A stretch of 25,804 nt of DNA from Hydnum rufescens UP504 (GCA_014904985.1 MU129240.1:1-25804); one strand, 5' to 3'; shown: positions 1 through 7,123, counted from the first letter of the stretch. The notes: generated from the letters alone by a model not told the origin. A program made the numbers and translations.

Positions 1-60
1 CCCCTGGGGCCTCTGGGGGTGATTTCGGACCCTCAGACAAGGGGCCCCAGGGGCCCCTGG
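1..60. repeat. Left terminal GC cluster of copy 1
   Basis: GGGGCCCC-type blocks are arranged as overlapping short palindromes. The same segment recurs at about 8312-8370 in copy 2. A related but not identical cluster lies at 4917-4981 near the other end of copy 1, so both ends of the element carry one. Confidence 0.8.
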
Positions 61-264
61 CTCTGAACTTGGAAAATGATCAGGGAAAAGTCATGGTCTT
101 TTATGGTCTGACTTAGAGCATCTCAGACTTGCAGGACAGCAGGCCATACAGGCATATTGGGGATTTCATTTATAATTATTTATTTATTATCACTATTATA
201 CATATACCACCCAGGGTTTCATTCTGTGGTCCCATCATTAACATGTATTCAAGAATTCAAACAC

Positions 265-433
265 CCGCTTGGGCAGGTGTGGTACTGTCCATACAAATCA
301 AAAAGAAAAAAAGCACTACTTAGCACCACACACCCACTAGGGCAGGTGTGTGGTACTGTCCATAGAAATTAAATTTTTTTTAAAAGAAACACTATCTAGT
401 AGCACCACACACCCACTAGGGCGGGTGTGTGGT
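265..433. repeat. Three A-type hairpins without introns
   Basis: Three successive copies of the A hairpin (about 269-292, 325-354 and 404-433) lie 56-80 bp apart. They have the CCACACACCC arm and its complement, but no B hairpin, donor or branch point between them. Each is followed by GGTAC. They sit at the outer end of the left array and look like cassettes that lost their intron and most of their exon. The same three recur at about 8569-8735 in copy 2. Confidence 0.75.
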
Positions 434-507
434 ACCTTCCCTTCCTTCATCAGGAGTTCGGCCGGTTTTTGAAGGGGGCAGGGACGTCGCGGGCAGTATT
501 TGATAAC

Positions 508-655
508 CTAGAATAAATTTAAAAAAAAATTAGGTCCTTGGGAGGGGGTTCGCCTGGCTCATTGTTAGCTATTTGGCTGGCGATTCACCATTGTGCGGGT
601 CGTTTGGGGGTCGCGGCTGTCTGTTGTCATCGTTTCGGGAGCTTCAAATTCGATC
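508..655 (-). other. Outermost exon-like segment with orphan acceptor
   Basis: On the minus strand a TTCTAG acceptor ends at 508, with a CTAAT branch-like motif about 20 nt upstream. No B hairpin or clear donor precedes it before the acceptor of the next unit at 656. The remainder of 434-655 is GC-rich exon-like sequence. I read it as the remnant of a unit whose intron 5' half was deleted. Confidence 0.45.
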
Positions 656-808
656 CTAGAATGGAATGATAACATACATTAGTAAAAAAATTCGAAGTGA
701 CGCCAAAGGGGCAGCTTGCACTGCTCCTTTTGCGTCACTGTAGATGTAGAAAGTTTTTTAAAAAAATACCTTGCAGTACCACACACCCGCATTGGTGGGT
801 GTGCGATA
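656..808 (-). repeat. Cassette L1: A hairpin plus intron 656-769
   Basis: Read on the minus strand: an A hairpin (777-808), the exon end CAAG, donor GTATTT at 769, a B hairpin (697-738), a TTACTAATG branch-point motif and acceptor TCTAG ending at 656, for a 114-nt intron. The B stem is diverged (CAAAGGGGCAG against CTGCTCCTTTTG) but still paired. Its outer stem GTGACGC/GCGTCAC is longer than in most units. A truncated unit follows further left without its own B hairpin. Confidence 0.7.
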
Positions 809-930
809 CTCGTTTTTGCCCGGGGTCGCGTACCTTCGACTGCTGGTTTTCCATACAGTTCTCAGGTGGGTTGGGGGGTTTTCAGGCGCGTATTCGTTTG
901 GGGGGAAGAAGGGGGTGCATTACATTACAT

Positions 931-972
931 ACCTTGTATAGAACCACACACCCGCTACTGTGGGTGTGTGGT
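931..972 (-). repeat. A hairpin with donor but no intron body
   Basis: An A hairpin (943-972) is followed on the minus strand by CAAG and a GTATGT donor, as in complete units. The sequence then runs straight into exon-like DNA, with no B hairpin, branch point or acceptor before the next A hairpin at 777-808. The same defect is present in copy 2, so the deletion predates the duplication. Confidence 0.65.
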
Positions 973-1058
973 TTGTCTCTTTGTTTGGCGCGTCGTCGTT
1001 CACGGGGATGTTGTCGTTCTGGGGGGCTTGCTTTGCGGGTCTTCACTTGTGGCGATAC

Positions 1059-1191
1059 CTAGAATAAAAAATTATTAGTTAAAAAATTAAAAGCGACGCA
1101 AAAAGAGCAGCTTTCGCTGCTCTTTTTGTGCCGTCGGAGGTGCATTACATACCGAGTATAGTACCACACACCCGCTACTGCGGGTGTGTGG
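1059..1191 (-). repeat. Cassette L2: A hairpin plus intron 1059-1152
   Basis: Minus strand: A hairpin 1164-1191 with a perfect 12-bp stem, donor GTATGT at 1152, B hairpin core 1099-1128 with a GAAA loop in the sense strand, branch TTAACTAAT, acceptor TTCTAG ending at 1059. The intron is 94 nt. After the acceptor the exon starts GTATCG, so AG|GT is present at both junctions. Confidence 0.8.
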
Positions 1192-1277
1192 CTCTTCTCT
1201 TCATCTGGTGCATCGTCGTTCGCAGGGGTGTTGTTGTTCTGGGGGCTTGCTTCGCGGCTCTTTATTTGTGGCGATAC

Positions 1278-1413
1278 CTAAAATAAAAAATTATTGGTTA
1301 AAAAATTAAAAGTGACGCAAAAAGAGCAGCGAAAGCTGCTCTTTTTGCGTCGTCGGGGGTACATTACATACCTTGAATAGAACCACACACCCGCTACTGT
1401 GGGCATGTGGTTC
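1278..1413 (-). repeat. Cassette L3: A hairpin plus intron 1278-1371
   Basis: Minus strand: A hairpin 1380-1413 (two adjacent mismatches in one arm), donor GTATGT at 1371, B hairpin 1314-1351 with a perfect stem extended by GACGC/GCGTC, branch TTAACCAAT, acceptor TTTTAG ending at 1278. The intron is 94 nt. Here the sense-strand loop is TTTC rather than GAAA, the one unit in copy 1 whose loop is reversed. Confidence 0.75.
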
Positions 1414-1489
1414 GTCTCTTCGTGTGGTGCGTCGTCGTTCGCGGGGTGTTGTCGTTCTGGGGGGGGCTTGCCTCGTGGGTCGATGATAC

Positions 1490-1625
1490 CTAGAATGAAA
1501 TATTATTAGTTAAAAAATGAAAAACGACGCAAAAAGAGCAGCTTTCACTGCTCTTTTTGCGCCGGTGGGGGTGCATTACATGCCTCGTATTGAACCACAC
1601 ACCCACAGTAGCGGGTGTGTGGTTC
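1490..1625 (-). repeat. Cassette L4: A hairpin plus intron 1490-1583, GC donor
   Basis: Minus strand: A hairpin 1592-1625, B hairpin 1529-1560, branch TTAACTAAT and acceptor TTCTAG ending at 1490 (94 nt). The donor reads GCATGT instead of GTATGT, either a GC-AG intron or a mutated donor. The B stem has one mismatch next to the loop. Confidence 0.7.
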
Positions 1626-1723
1626 GGTTCTTCGTGTGGGGCGTCGCCGTTCGCAGGTCTCCTTTGCGGGCGTGTTATTGTTGTAGGGGAACTTGCTTTG
1701 TGGGTCTTCATTTCTGGCAATAC

Positions 1724-1863
1724 CTAGAATGAAAGATTATTAGTTAAAAAATTTAAAGCGATGCAAAAAGAGCAGCTTTTGCTGCTCTTTTTGTGCCGTT
1801 GGTTACACGAGAATTACATACCTTACATAGAACCAGACACCCGCCGGGTCGGGTGTCTGGTTC
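1724..1863 (-). repeat. Cassette L5: compensated A hairpin plus intron 1724-1821
   Basis: Minus strand: A hairpin 1830-1863, donor GTATGT at 1821, B hairpin 1764-1793 with an AAAA sense loop, branch TTAACTAAT, acceptor TTCTAG ending at 1724 (98 nt). The A stem reads CCAGACACCC and GGGTGTCTGG, where other units have CCACACACCC and GGGTGTGTGG. Both sides changed together, so pairing is kept. Confidence 0.8.
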
Positions 1864-1961
1864 GCATCGGTTTGTCGTTCGGTTTTGGTGGTGTGTTCGT
1901 CAGGTCTTCATTTGGCATGGCTTCAATTGCGGCTCGTGTGGACATTGGTTCATATCGTGAC

Positions 1962-2106
1962 CTAGAATATTAAAACATACGTTAGTGAGAAACTCGAAGC
2001 AGTGCAAAAAGAGCAGCTTTCGCTGCTCTTTTTGCGCTACTGTATTTATTGGGAAAAGCAACTCACCTTAAATAATACCACACACCCGCCACAGTGGGTG
2101 TGTGGT
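1962..2106 (-). repeat. Cassette L6: A hairpin plus intron 1962-2066
   Basis: Minus strand: A hairpin 2077-2106, exon end TTTAAG, donor GTGAGT at 2066, B hairpin 2004-2035 with GAAA sense loop, branch ACTAACG, acceptor TTCTAG ending at 1962 (105 nt). This unit has the strongest donor consensus, shared with L7 and the right arm. Confidence 0.8.
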
Positions 2107-2210
2107 TTCGGGGCCACTCATTGGGTGGTCTGTGGTTTATTTTCATTTGTTTCTTGCTGTCTGGGCCCTCGTAATGTCGTGGGTTCTCGTCTTGGGCCTT
2201 GGACCATGAT

Positions 2211-2350
2211 CTGAAATAATAAAAGTACGTTAGTATATTGATTCAAAGCAGCGCAAAAAGAGTAGCTTCGCTACTCTTTTTGCGCCATTGTACTTACTAG
2301 AACGGAAACTCACCTTATGACCACACACCCGCAACAGCGGGTGTGTGGTC
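2211..2350 (-). repeat. Cassette L7: innermost left unit, intron 2211-2313
   Basis: Minus strand: A hairpin 2319-2350, exon end CATAAG, donor GTGAGT at 2313, B hairpin 2251-2285, branch TACTAACG, acceptor TTTCAG ending at 2211 (103 nt). The B stem has GAGTAGC paired with GCTACTC, a compensated change from GAGCAGC/GCTGCTC. It mirrors R1 across the central palindrome and shares the CATAAG and GTGAGT context. Confidence 0.8.
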
Positions 2351-2414
2351 GTGGGGTCATGTGGTTGTGCCGTCGCCTTGTCGTTGTGGCTGGGTGTGGT
2401 TGTGTAGTTGTGAA

Positions 2415-3064
2415 ATTCAACGCCAGCAATTGCCGATACCCAAGAAGCGCCCAAGTGCTGGCACTACAAGCACAGTACACATCAATAGCAAGCATGTAGA
2501 TATATAATAAATACTATATAATAGATATTTGTCCAAAAAGAAGAGAAAATGACAATGATAATGGGTCAGAGCCCAATAAGGCACGATATGGCTAATTGCA
2601 AGTGGATTGGGCCACTTCTATGCATCAGAATTGCCCCAAAATTTAAATATATGTTTGGTATATATGTGCCGTACGTAGAGAATTAGCCCCGTCACACGTT
2701 GTGGGCATTTTTCAATTTTCCACGCCTTCAATTCCCTAAATAGGGAATTGAAGGCGTGGAAAATTGAAAAATGCCCACAACATGCGACGGGGCTAATTCT
2801 CTACGTACGGCACATATATACCAAACATATATTTAAATTTTGGGGCAATTCTGATGCATAGAAGTGGCCCAATCCACTTGCAATTAGCCATATCGTGCCT
2901 TATTGGGCTCTGACCCATTATCATTGTCATTTTCTCTTCTTTTTGGACAAATATCTATTATATAGTATTTATTATATATCTACATGCTTGCTATTGATGT
3001 GTACTGTGCTTGTAGTGCCAGCACTTGGGCGCTTCTTGGGTATCGGCAATTGCTGGCATTGAAT
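2415..3064. repeat. Central 650-bp near-perfect palindrome
   Basis: Two arms of about 324 bp are inverted copies around an AA spacer at 2739-2740. Paired positions add up to 5479 throughout, so there are no indels. The few mismatches include CG against TG positions near 2694-2698. The arms are AT-rich and contain TATATA-type runs, so the palindrome could hold a symmetric bidirectional promoter: both flanking arrays read away from it. A transcript crossing the centre would fold into long double-stranded RNA. Promoter activity is inferred. Confidence 0.9.
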
Positions 3065-3122
3065 CTGCATCTCTCTTCCATCTCCGCAACCACAACAGGC
3101 AACCGCCTGGAAAGGCAACCAC

Positions 3123-3266
3123 GCGACCACACACCCGCCGCTGCGGGTGTGTGGTCATAAGGTGAGTTTTTTTATTAGTAAATACAATGGCGCAAAAAGA
3201 GCAGCGAAAGCTGCTCTTTTTGCGCTGCTTTCGAATTTTTTACTAACGTGCTTTTAATTATTCTAG
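3123..3266 (+). repeat. Cassette R1: A hairpin plus intron 3162-3266
   Basis: Plus strand: A hairpin about 3125-3155, exon end CATAAG, donor GTGAGT at 3162, B hairpin 3190-3225 with GAAA loop, branch TTACTAACG, acceptor TTCTAG ending at 3266 (105 nt). The following exon-like stretch (3267-3529) is rich in GCCAACGCG and CCAAACGAGG motifs. It has an uninterrupted frame of about 87 codons, but this frame meets a stop just after the next junction. Confidence 0.85.
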
Positions 3267-3491
3267 CTGGGCCCTCGTCCAACGCACGACGATAGCCCAC
3301 GGAACGACCAGAGCCCAACCACCAACACAACACAGCAATGTGACACGCCAACGCGACACAGCAGCGTGACGCGCCAACGCAACACGACACGCCAACATGC
3401 CAAGGACGTGGCATGCGGCGCCATGCCAAACGAGGATGCAACCACAACGCCAAACGAGGACGCAACCGTGCCCATTGCAGGTCCCAGGAAT

Positions 3492-3636
3492 CACACACCC
3501 GCCACGGCGGGTGTGTGGTCCCATATAAGGTGAGTCCCCACGCCCCAGTAGCTACAACCATGCAAAAAGAGCAGCGAAAGCTGCTCTTTTTGCATGGTGT
3601 TTAATTTTTAACTAATTTAACAATATTATTCTATAG
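3492..3636 (+). repeat. Cassette R2: A hairpin plus intron 3530-3636
   Basis: Plus strand: A hairpin 3492-3518 (loop closed by CG pairs), exon end TATAAG, donor GTGAGT at 3530, B hairpin 3557-3598 with GAAA loop and outer stem ACCATGC/GCATGGT, branch TAACTAAT, acceptor CTATAG ending at 3636 (107 nt). The outer B stem differs from R1 yet still pairs. Confidence 0.85.
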
Positions 3637-3919
3637 GTATTAACCATTCTCGTGAACCAATACCGACGCAAAACCCCCCGTACCCCCCCTTATCGACGCC
3701 CGAACGACGGGGCACAGGGAGAACCCGTACGTACGACCCGGAGTGATAATCTGCGGAACGGCAAGAGCCCAAGCGGCAACACGACACACGGCAACGCGCC
3801 GAACAGCAATGCGCCAACGACGCGACATGCAGCAGCGCGCCAACAACATGACATACGGCACCGCGCCAAATGAGGATGCGACACACGGCAACGCGCCAAA
3901 CGAGGGTCTCAGGAACCAA

Positions 3920-4062
3920 CCACACCCGCTGCGGCGGGTGTGTGGTATTATATAAGGTGAGCCCCCACCCCCAGTAGCTACACCCATGCAAAAAGAGCAG
4001 CGAAAGCTGCTCTTTTTGCGTGGTGTTCAATTTTTAACTAATTTTAAAATATTATTTTGTAG
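3920..4062 (+). repeat. Cassette R3: A hairpin plus intron 3957-4062
   Basis: Plus strand: A hairpin about 3920-3945, exon end TATAAG, donor GTGAGC at 3957, B hairpin core 3988-4019 with GAAA loop, branch TAACTAAT, acceptor TTGTAG ending at 4062 (106 nt). The exon downstream begins GTACGACG. Confidence 0.85.
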
Positions 4063-4167
4063 GTACGACGATAACCCACGAAACGACGCAAGTAATGCCA
4101 CACATGGCAATGTGATGCGGCAACGCGATAGACGGCCATGGCAACGTGCCAAAGAAGGGCCCGGAAT

Positions 4168-4305
4168 CACACACCCGCCATGGCGGGTGTGTGGTTCTAT
4201 ATAAGGTAAGTCCCCCTCCAGCTACAGCCACGCAAAAAGAGCAGCGAAAGCTGCTCTTTTTGCATGGTTTTTAATCTCTAACTAACTTAAAAATTTGTCT
4301 TGTAG
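4168..4305 (+). repeat. Cassette R4: A hairpin plus intron 4206-4305
   Basis: Plus strand: A hairpin 4168-4194, exon end TATAAG, donor GTAAGT at 4206 (perfect U1 match), B hairpin core 4232-4263 with GAAA loop, branch CTAACTAAC, acceptor TTGTAG ending at 4305 (100 nt). Confidence 0.85.
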
Positions 4306-4424
4306 GTCTCAACGTCCCTGGCAAACGAATACCAAGGCAAAACCCCCGCCCCCCCCCTTTTCGACGCCTGAATGACGGGCACCGGTACGAACCCCCGTAA
4401 GTACGAGTGAGAGTACACGGCCCC

Positions 4425-4577
4425 AGTACCCCACACCGCTGCAGCGGGTGTGGGGTACTCCAAGGTATTTTTTATTTCTTATTTTTATTCCTTGTTCTTG
4501 GGGTGCAAAAAGAGCAGCATAAGCTGCTCTTTTTGCACTGCATTCATGTTTAACTAATTCATTAATTAGTTCTCTAG
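4425..4577 (+). repeat. Cassette R5: variant A hairpin plus intron 4465-4577
   Basis: Plus strand: A hairpin 4425-4459, whose stem is lengthened by AGTACC/GGTACT and has CCCCACAC paired with GTGTGGGG, again changed on both sides. Then donor GTATTT at 4465, B hairpin 4503-4538 (loop ATAA, outer stem GTGC/GCAC), branch TAACTAATT and acceptor CTCTAG ending at 4577 (113 nt). Confidence 0.8.
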
Positions 4578-4748
4578 ATATTGGACCAGAGCCTGCACGA
4601 ACCCCCGACCACAGACCCGCCGAACGACATGCTGCGAACGAAAACCGAGAACGAAACCGCGAAGGCCCGCACGAATGAAAACTGTGAGCAATACCCCCTT
4701 GAGGGATCACCCAAATGGAACCCAGGACCCGACTGGTGTGAATTCCAG

Positions 4749-4816
4749 GTAACTATTTCTTCTTTAGCTACACTTGCACAAGAAGAGCAGCCTCTGGCTG
4801 CTCTTCTTGGGCACAG
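4749..4816 (+). repeat. Degenerate outermost right unit R6
   Basis: A CAG|GTAACT donor at 4749 is followed by a B-type hairpin (4779-4809) and GGGCACAG at 4816. There is no A hairpin before it and no branch-point motif. The B stem has CAAGAAGAGC against GCTCTTCTTG, a compensated change from CAAAAAGAGC/GCTCTTTTTG. Functional splicing here is doubtful. Confidence 0.5.
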
Positions 4817-4852
4817 GGTGAGCCCCACTGGGCGAGCCTATGGATGTATATA

Positions 4853-5032
4853 CTAATATAATACTAATAATAATAATAATAATAATAAATATATAAATTA
4901 ATAATGCATAATCTGGCAGGGGCCCCTGGGCTGCTTGGGGGCCCCTTGATTGTATTGCAGGGGCCCCTGGGGGCCCCCTGGTAAAAACATCTAGTTAGAT
5001 ATAATAAATGCAAGGCTCATTATATCTAATAT
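4853..5032. repeat. Right end of copy 1: microsatellite, GC cluster, terminal inverted repeat
   Basis: An ATA/AAT microsatellite (4853-4910) is followed by a GC cluster (4917-4981) and a terminal repeat (about 4984-5032). The reverse complement of the terminal repeat contains AATGAGCCTTGCATTTA and TCTAACTAGATG, which match the left end of copy 2 at 8252-8304. The two ends of the element are therefore inverted repeats of about 50 bp. In the copy 2 end, ATCTAGTTAGA and TCTAACTAGAT also pair with each other. Confidence 0.8.
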
Positions 5033-5103
5033 GATGCGGAAAAGTGGCTGACCAGCCTGCCTTCAGAGTATGAATCATGGAAAGATATTGTTACAGGGAC
5101 CGC
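5033..5103 (+). pseudogene. Gag-like coding scrap
   Basis: Directly after the element end, one plus-strand frame reads EKWLTSLPSEYESWKDI, which resembles the helical core of fungal Ty1/copia-type gag proteins. The frame breaks soon after. It may be the target into which copy 1 inserted; the other half would lie left of the window. The family call rests on a short match from memory. Confidence 0.35.
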
Positions 5104-5104
5104 A

Positions 5105-5240
5105 TTTTTGATTCGTTCGTTTCGTGTTTGGTACCGTTCGATAGGTACGATTTGTATCTTTCTGGGCGCAGTTGTTCCGAGTCGAACCGATCAAAACTGA
5201 CGGAGAAATTCGAAGAATACTCCTTTAGAGTGACATAATC
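5105..5240. repeat. Diverged repeat, first copy
   Basis: This stretch aligns at constant spacing with 8100-8240: GGTACCGTTC near the start and AATACTCCTT about 86 bp later occur in both, with patchy similarity between. The two copies lie next to the end of copy 1 and the start of copy 2. The nature of the repeat is unknown. Confidence 0.45.
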
Positions 5241-5311
5241 CCTTTTTGAATCATGTGACAGGTCCGTGGGTCCAGAACAAAGGCCAGGCACAGTCCGCGT
5301 CATTACATAAT

Positions 5312-5640
5312 CACAATTCTTCGCCCTTAAGGCAAAGGAATGACATGGAATGATGGGTTTCGGACATATAGAATTTGGATTGCTTCTCCAATGAATGAAG
5401 GGTGTGAAAATTAAGGATCGGATGGATGATCAGTCCATTTGTTTGGTTGTAAAATTGGCCTTGGATGGTGTTTCTATGGTGTAGGGATTTATCCCTCCAA
5501 CAGCGGCCCCAAGGGTGTGGGAATGATGTTCCCTTGATTGCTGCAGCATCTGCATCATCATTAACTTCTTCATAGGGGCTACTGGCAGGTGGTTTCAGTT
5601 TTGCAGATGATAGGTTGATTACATCAGCTTGGACATCACA
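5312..5640 (-). pseudogene. Possible coding remnant, unknown
   Basis: A minus-strand frame stays open for roughly 110 codons, with a mixed composition that looks protein-like (for example PPASSPYEEVNDDADAAA). It has no start codon of its own and no family I recognise. The rest of 5241-5760 shows nothing else definable. It may be a fragment of an old gene or transposon. Confidence 0.25.
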
Positions 5641-5760
5641 ACTGTCAGATCTACATTGGTAGGAGTGTAGGGGGTTTCTTCCTGGGCGTTATCACCTACT
5701 GTTGAAATATCCTCCATCTCATCAGTTGCACCAACAAGTTTGAGATAGCACTGAACATCT

Positions 5761-5937
5761 TGTCAGGATCAAATTGACATTTGCTTCCACCTAAGAACTT
5801 ACCCGTTAGAGTATCATTCTTCATCAACCCTATCATATGGCGCCTACTTCCTCAAATGCTCTTGTCTCCTCTCTCCCTCCATTCACTATGGGGGTTATTG
5901 TCATCCTTGCCATTATTGGCATTTCTCTTATTATTAT
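5761..5937 (+). repeat. Truncated LTR (first 177 bp)
   Basis: This piece starts TGTCAGGATC and matches the first 177 bp of the complete LTR at 6465 with a few substitutions. It stops abruptly at 5937, where integrase-coding sequence begins. It contains the start of the LTR-internal open frame. The 5-bp flanks of this piece and of the 3' LTR show no target duplication. Confidence 0.85.
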
Positions 5938-6464
5938 GACGCGCCCTACCAAGAAGTTTGATGACAAGTGGTTTTGGTCCCTTCCCGATTGACAAAGTTA
6001 TCTCACCATCGGCCTATCGGCTAAAACTCACCCGGAACTTCCAACGAGTCCACCCAGTGTTCCATGTCAGCAAACTCCGCCCATTCGTACCTGATCGTAT
6101 TCCTGAGCGACGTCAACCCCCAGTACCCAAACCAATCATTACGGCAAAGGGTGACACCGAATATGAGGTTGAGACAATTTTGGACAGTCGTCTCTATCGT
6201 ACAAAACTGCAATACCTCGTTAAATGGAAAGGCTATGGCCAGAGGAAAACAGTTGGGAACCAGAATCGAACCTCGGCAACTCTAAACGGCTCCTGGATGA
6301 CTTCCATCGCCTCCATCCAAACTCCCCACGTCGTATTGCCACTGCTATCTGGGATACCCTACCTTTCACCCGCTTCGAAAATTTTACTGAGGTCCCCCAG
6401 CATACTTTATTTGACTGGACTCAAGGAAAACTCGTCGTGACGCCGAGTCCTAAAAGGGGGGTAA
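5938..6464 (+). pseudogene. Ty3/gypsy integrase C-terminus with chromodomain (fragment)
   Basis: The frame opens with TRPTKKFDDKWF, the region after the integrase core in fungal Ty3/gypsy elements, followed by HPVFHVSKLRPF and a chromodomain (LVKWKGYG, then EENSWEPESNL, about 6200-6270). Chromodomains steer such elements to marked chromatin. Two frameshifts are visible: an extra T in the TTTT run at 5972-5975 and an extra base near 6238-6242. The N-terminal integrase, RT and RNase H are missing here, but matching upstream sequence ends at 11723 on the minus strand at the same codon. A polypurine tract and the 3' LTR follow directly. Confidence 0.85.
6451..6464 (+). promoter_or_regulatory. Polypurine tract
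   Basis: TAAAAGGGGGGTAA lies immediately before the LTR, the expected position and composition for the plus-strand DNA primer of a retrotransposon. Confidence 0.75.
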
Positions 6465-6540
6465 TGTCAGGATCAAATTGACATTTGCTTCCGCCTAAGG
6501 ACTTACCCGTCAGAGTATCATTCTTCATCGACTCTATCAT

Positions 6541-6918
6541 ATGGCGCCTACTTCCTCAAATGCTCTTGTCTCCTCTCTCCCTCCATTCACTACGGGGGTT
6601 ATTGTCATCCTTGCCATTATTGGCATTTCTCTTATTATTATTGCCCTTGTTCTATCAGGCCTCGGCCAGCGGGCTATGGGCTGGGTAGTCAACCAGTGGC
6701 AGCATTGGCGCCCTTGTCAGCACCTGTCGTTCCCTCGCTCCCCACGTGAGTCCATGGAGTTGCCAATCCAGACTCCCCCTCCTCCTCCTCTACCCCCAGT
6801 CCCTGAATCCACATCACCTGTCCCAATCCGTACTCCATCCACGTCATTACGGTCATTTGACACTTTGGACACCTTTGGAGTACCCAGGCGTACACTGCCT
6901 TGGAAGTACATACGCTAA
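6541..6918 (+). CDS. LTR-internal ORF, single-span membrane protein candidate
   Basis: A 125-codon frame starts at a true ATG and lies wholly inside the LTR. Residues about 16-44 are almost purely hydrophobic (VIVILAIIGISLIIIALVL), fitting one membrane helix. A basic/aromatic patch (QWQHWRPCQH) follows, then a proline-rich tail (PPPPPLPPVP) and a Ser/Thr-rich end. Order and composition suggest a short N-terminus outside, one helix and a cytosolic tail, but I recognise no family. The ORF carries no stop although the neighbouring pol remnant is full of lesions. The truncated LTR at 5761 keeps the first 40 or so codons. It may be chance. Confidence 0.4.
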   Translation: MAPTSSNALVSSLPPFTTGVIVILAIIGISLIIIALVLSGLGQRAMGWVVNQWQHWRPCQHLSFPRSPRESMELPIQTPPPPPLPPVPESTSPVPIRTPSTSLRSFDTLDTFGVPRRTLPWKYIR

Positions 6919-7123
6919 GGGGGATACATATGGAAGTTGGGGCATAGCCATGTGGAGGTGCGCACAGGATTCGTAACACGGCTGCGTCAGCTTAGTGAGG
7001 CTTAGTGATGGTGGCTGTGGAGGCTGACTGATGGGCTGTGGAGCCGGCATTCTAGGAGGATCCGGAAGGTTATGGAAGATGGCGGAAGGCTCTGGAAGGT
7101 TGGAGGCTGTGTGCAGGAAATAG

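Larger units (their letters stand above)
1..5032. mobile_element. Hairpin-array element, copy 1 (left tip outside window)
   Basis: This is a symmetric repeat element. From the left it holds a GC cluster (1-60), an AT-rich stretch, a minus-strand array of hairpin/intron cassettes (about 440-2350), a central palindrome (2415-3064), a plus-strand array (3121-4820), an ATA/AAT microsatellite, a GC cluster (4917-4981) and a terminal repeat ending near 5032. The left boundary is inferred from copy 2, where about 60 more bases precede the base matching position 1, giving a full length near 5.1 kb. No transposase, reverse transcriptase or other enzyme is encoded, so it would be non-autonomous if mobile. 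It resembles foldback elements in having inverted ends and symmetry, and introner-like elements in carrying many related introns, but I know of no family with both. The repeat structure is seen directly; mobility is inferred from two copies with different flanks. Confidence 0.8.

Noticed and set aside
3267..3873. Protein-coding exons in the right arm
   Set aside because: Single exons are open for up to about 87 codons, but joining them at the predicted junctions brings stops and exon lengths are not multiples of three as a rule. The composition is low-complexity.
697..4204. Short proteins across the A hairpins with a recurring THP...VCG motif
   Set aside because: The recurrence comes from the hairpin DNA repeat itself. 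Frames run through introns on either strand and do not continue after splicing.
900..4300. CRISPR-like array (regular repeats 210-260 bp apart)
   Set aside because: The repeats are paired hairpins tied to splice signals, the spacing is far too long, the spacers are related to each other, and no cas-like gene exists.
269..4459. Mitochondrial GC clusters or double-hairpin elements
   Set aside because: Neighbouring sequence is nuclear in type (Ty3/gypsy, spliced genes), and the hairpins come with donor, branch and acceptor sites.
1099..4538. Bacterial rho-independent terminators (GC stem followed by T run)
   Set aside because: The T run is part of the paired stem, and the region is clearly eukaryotic with spliceosomal signals and fungal retrotransposons.
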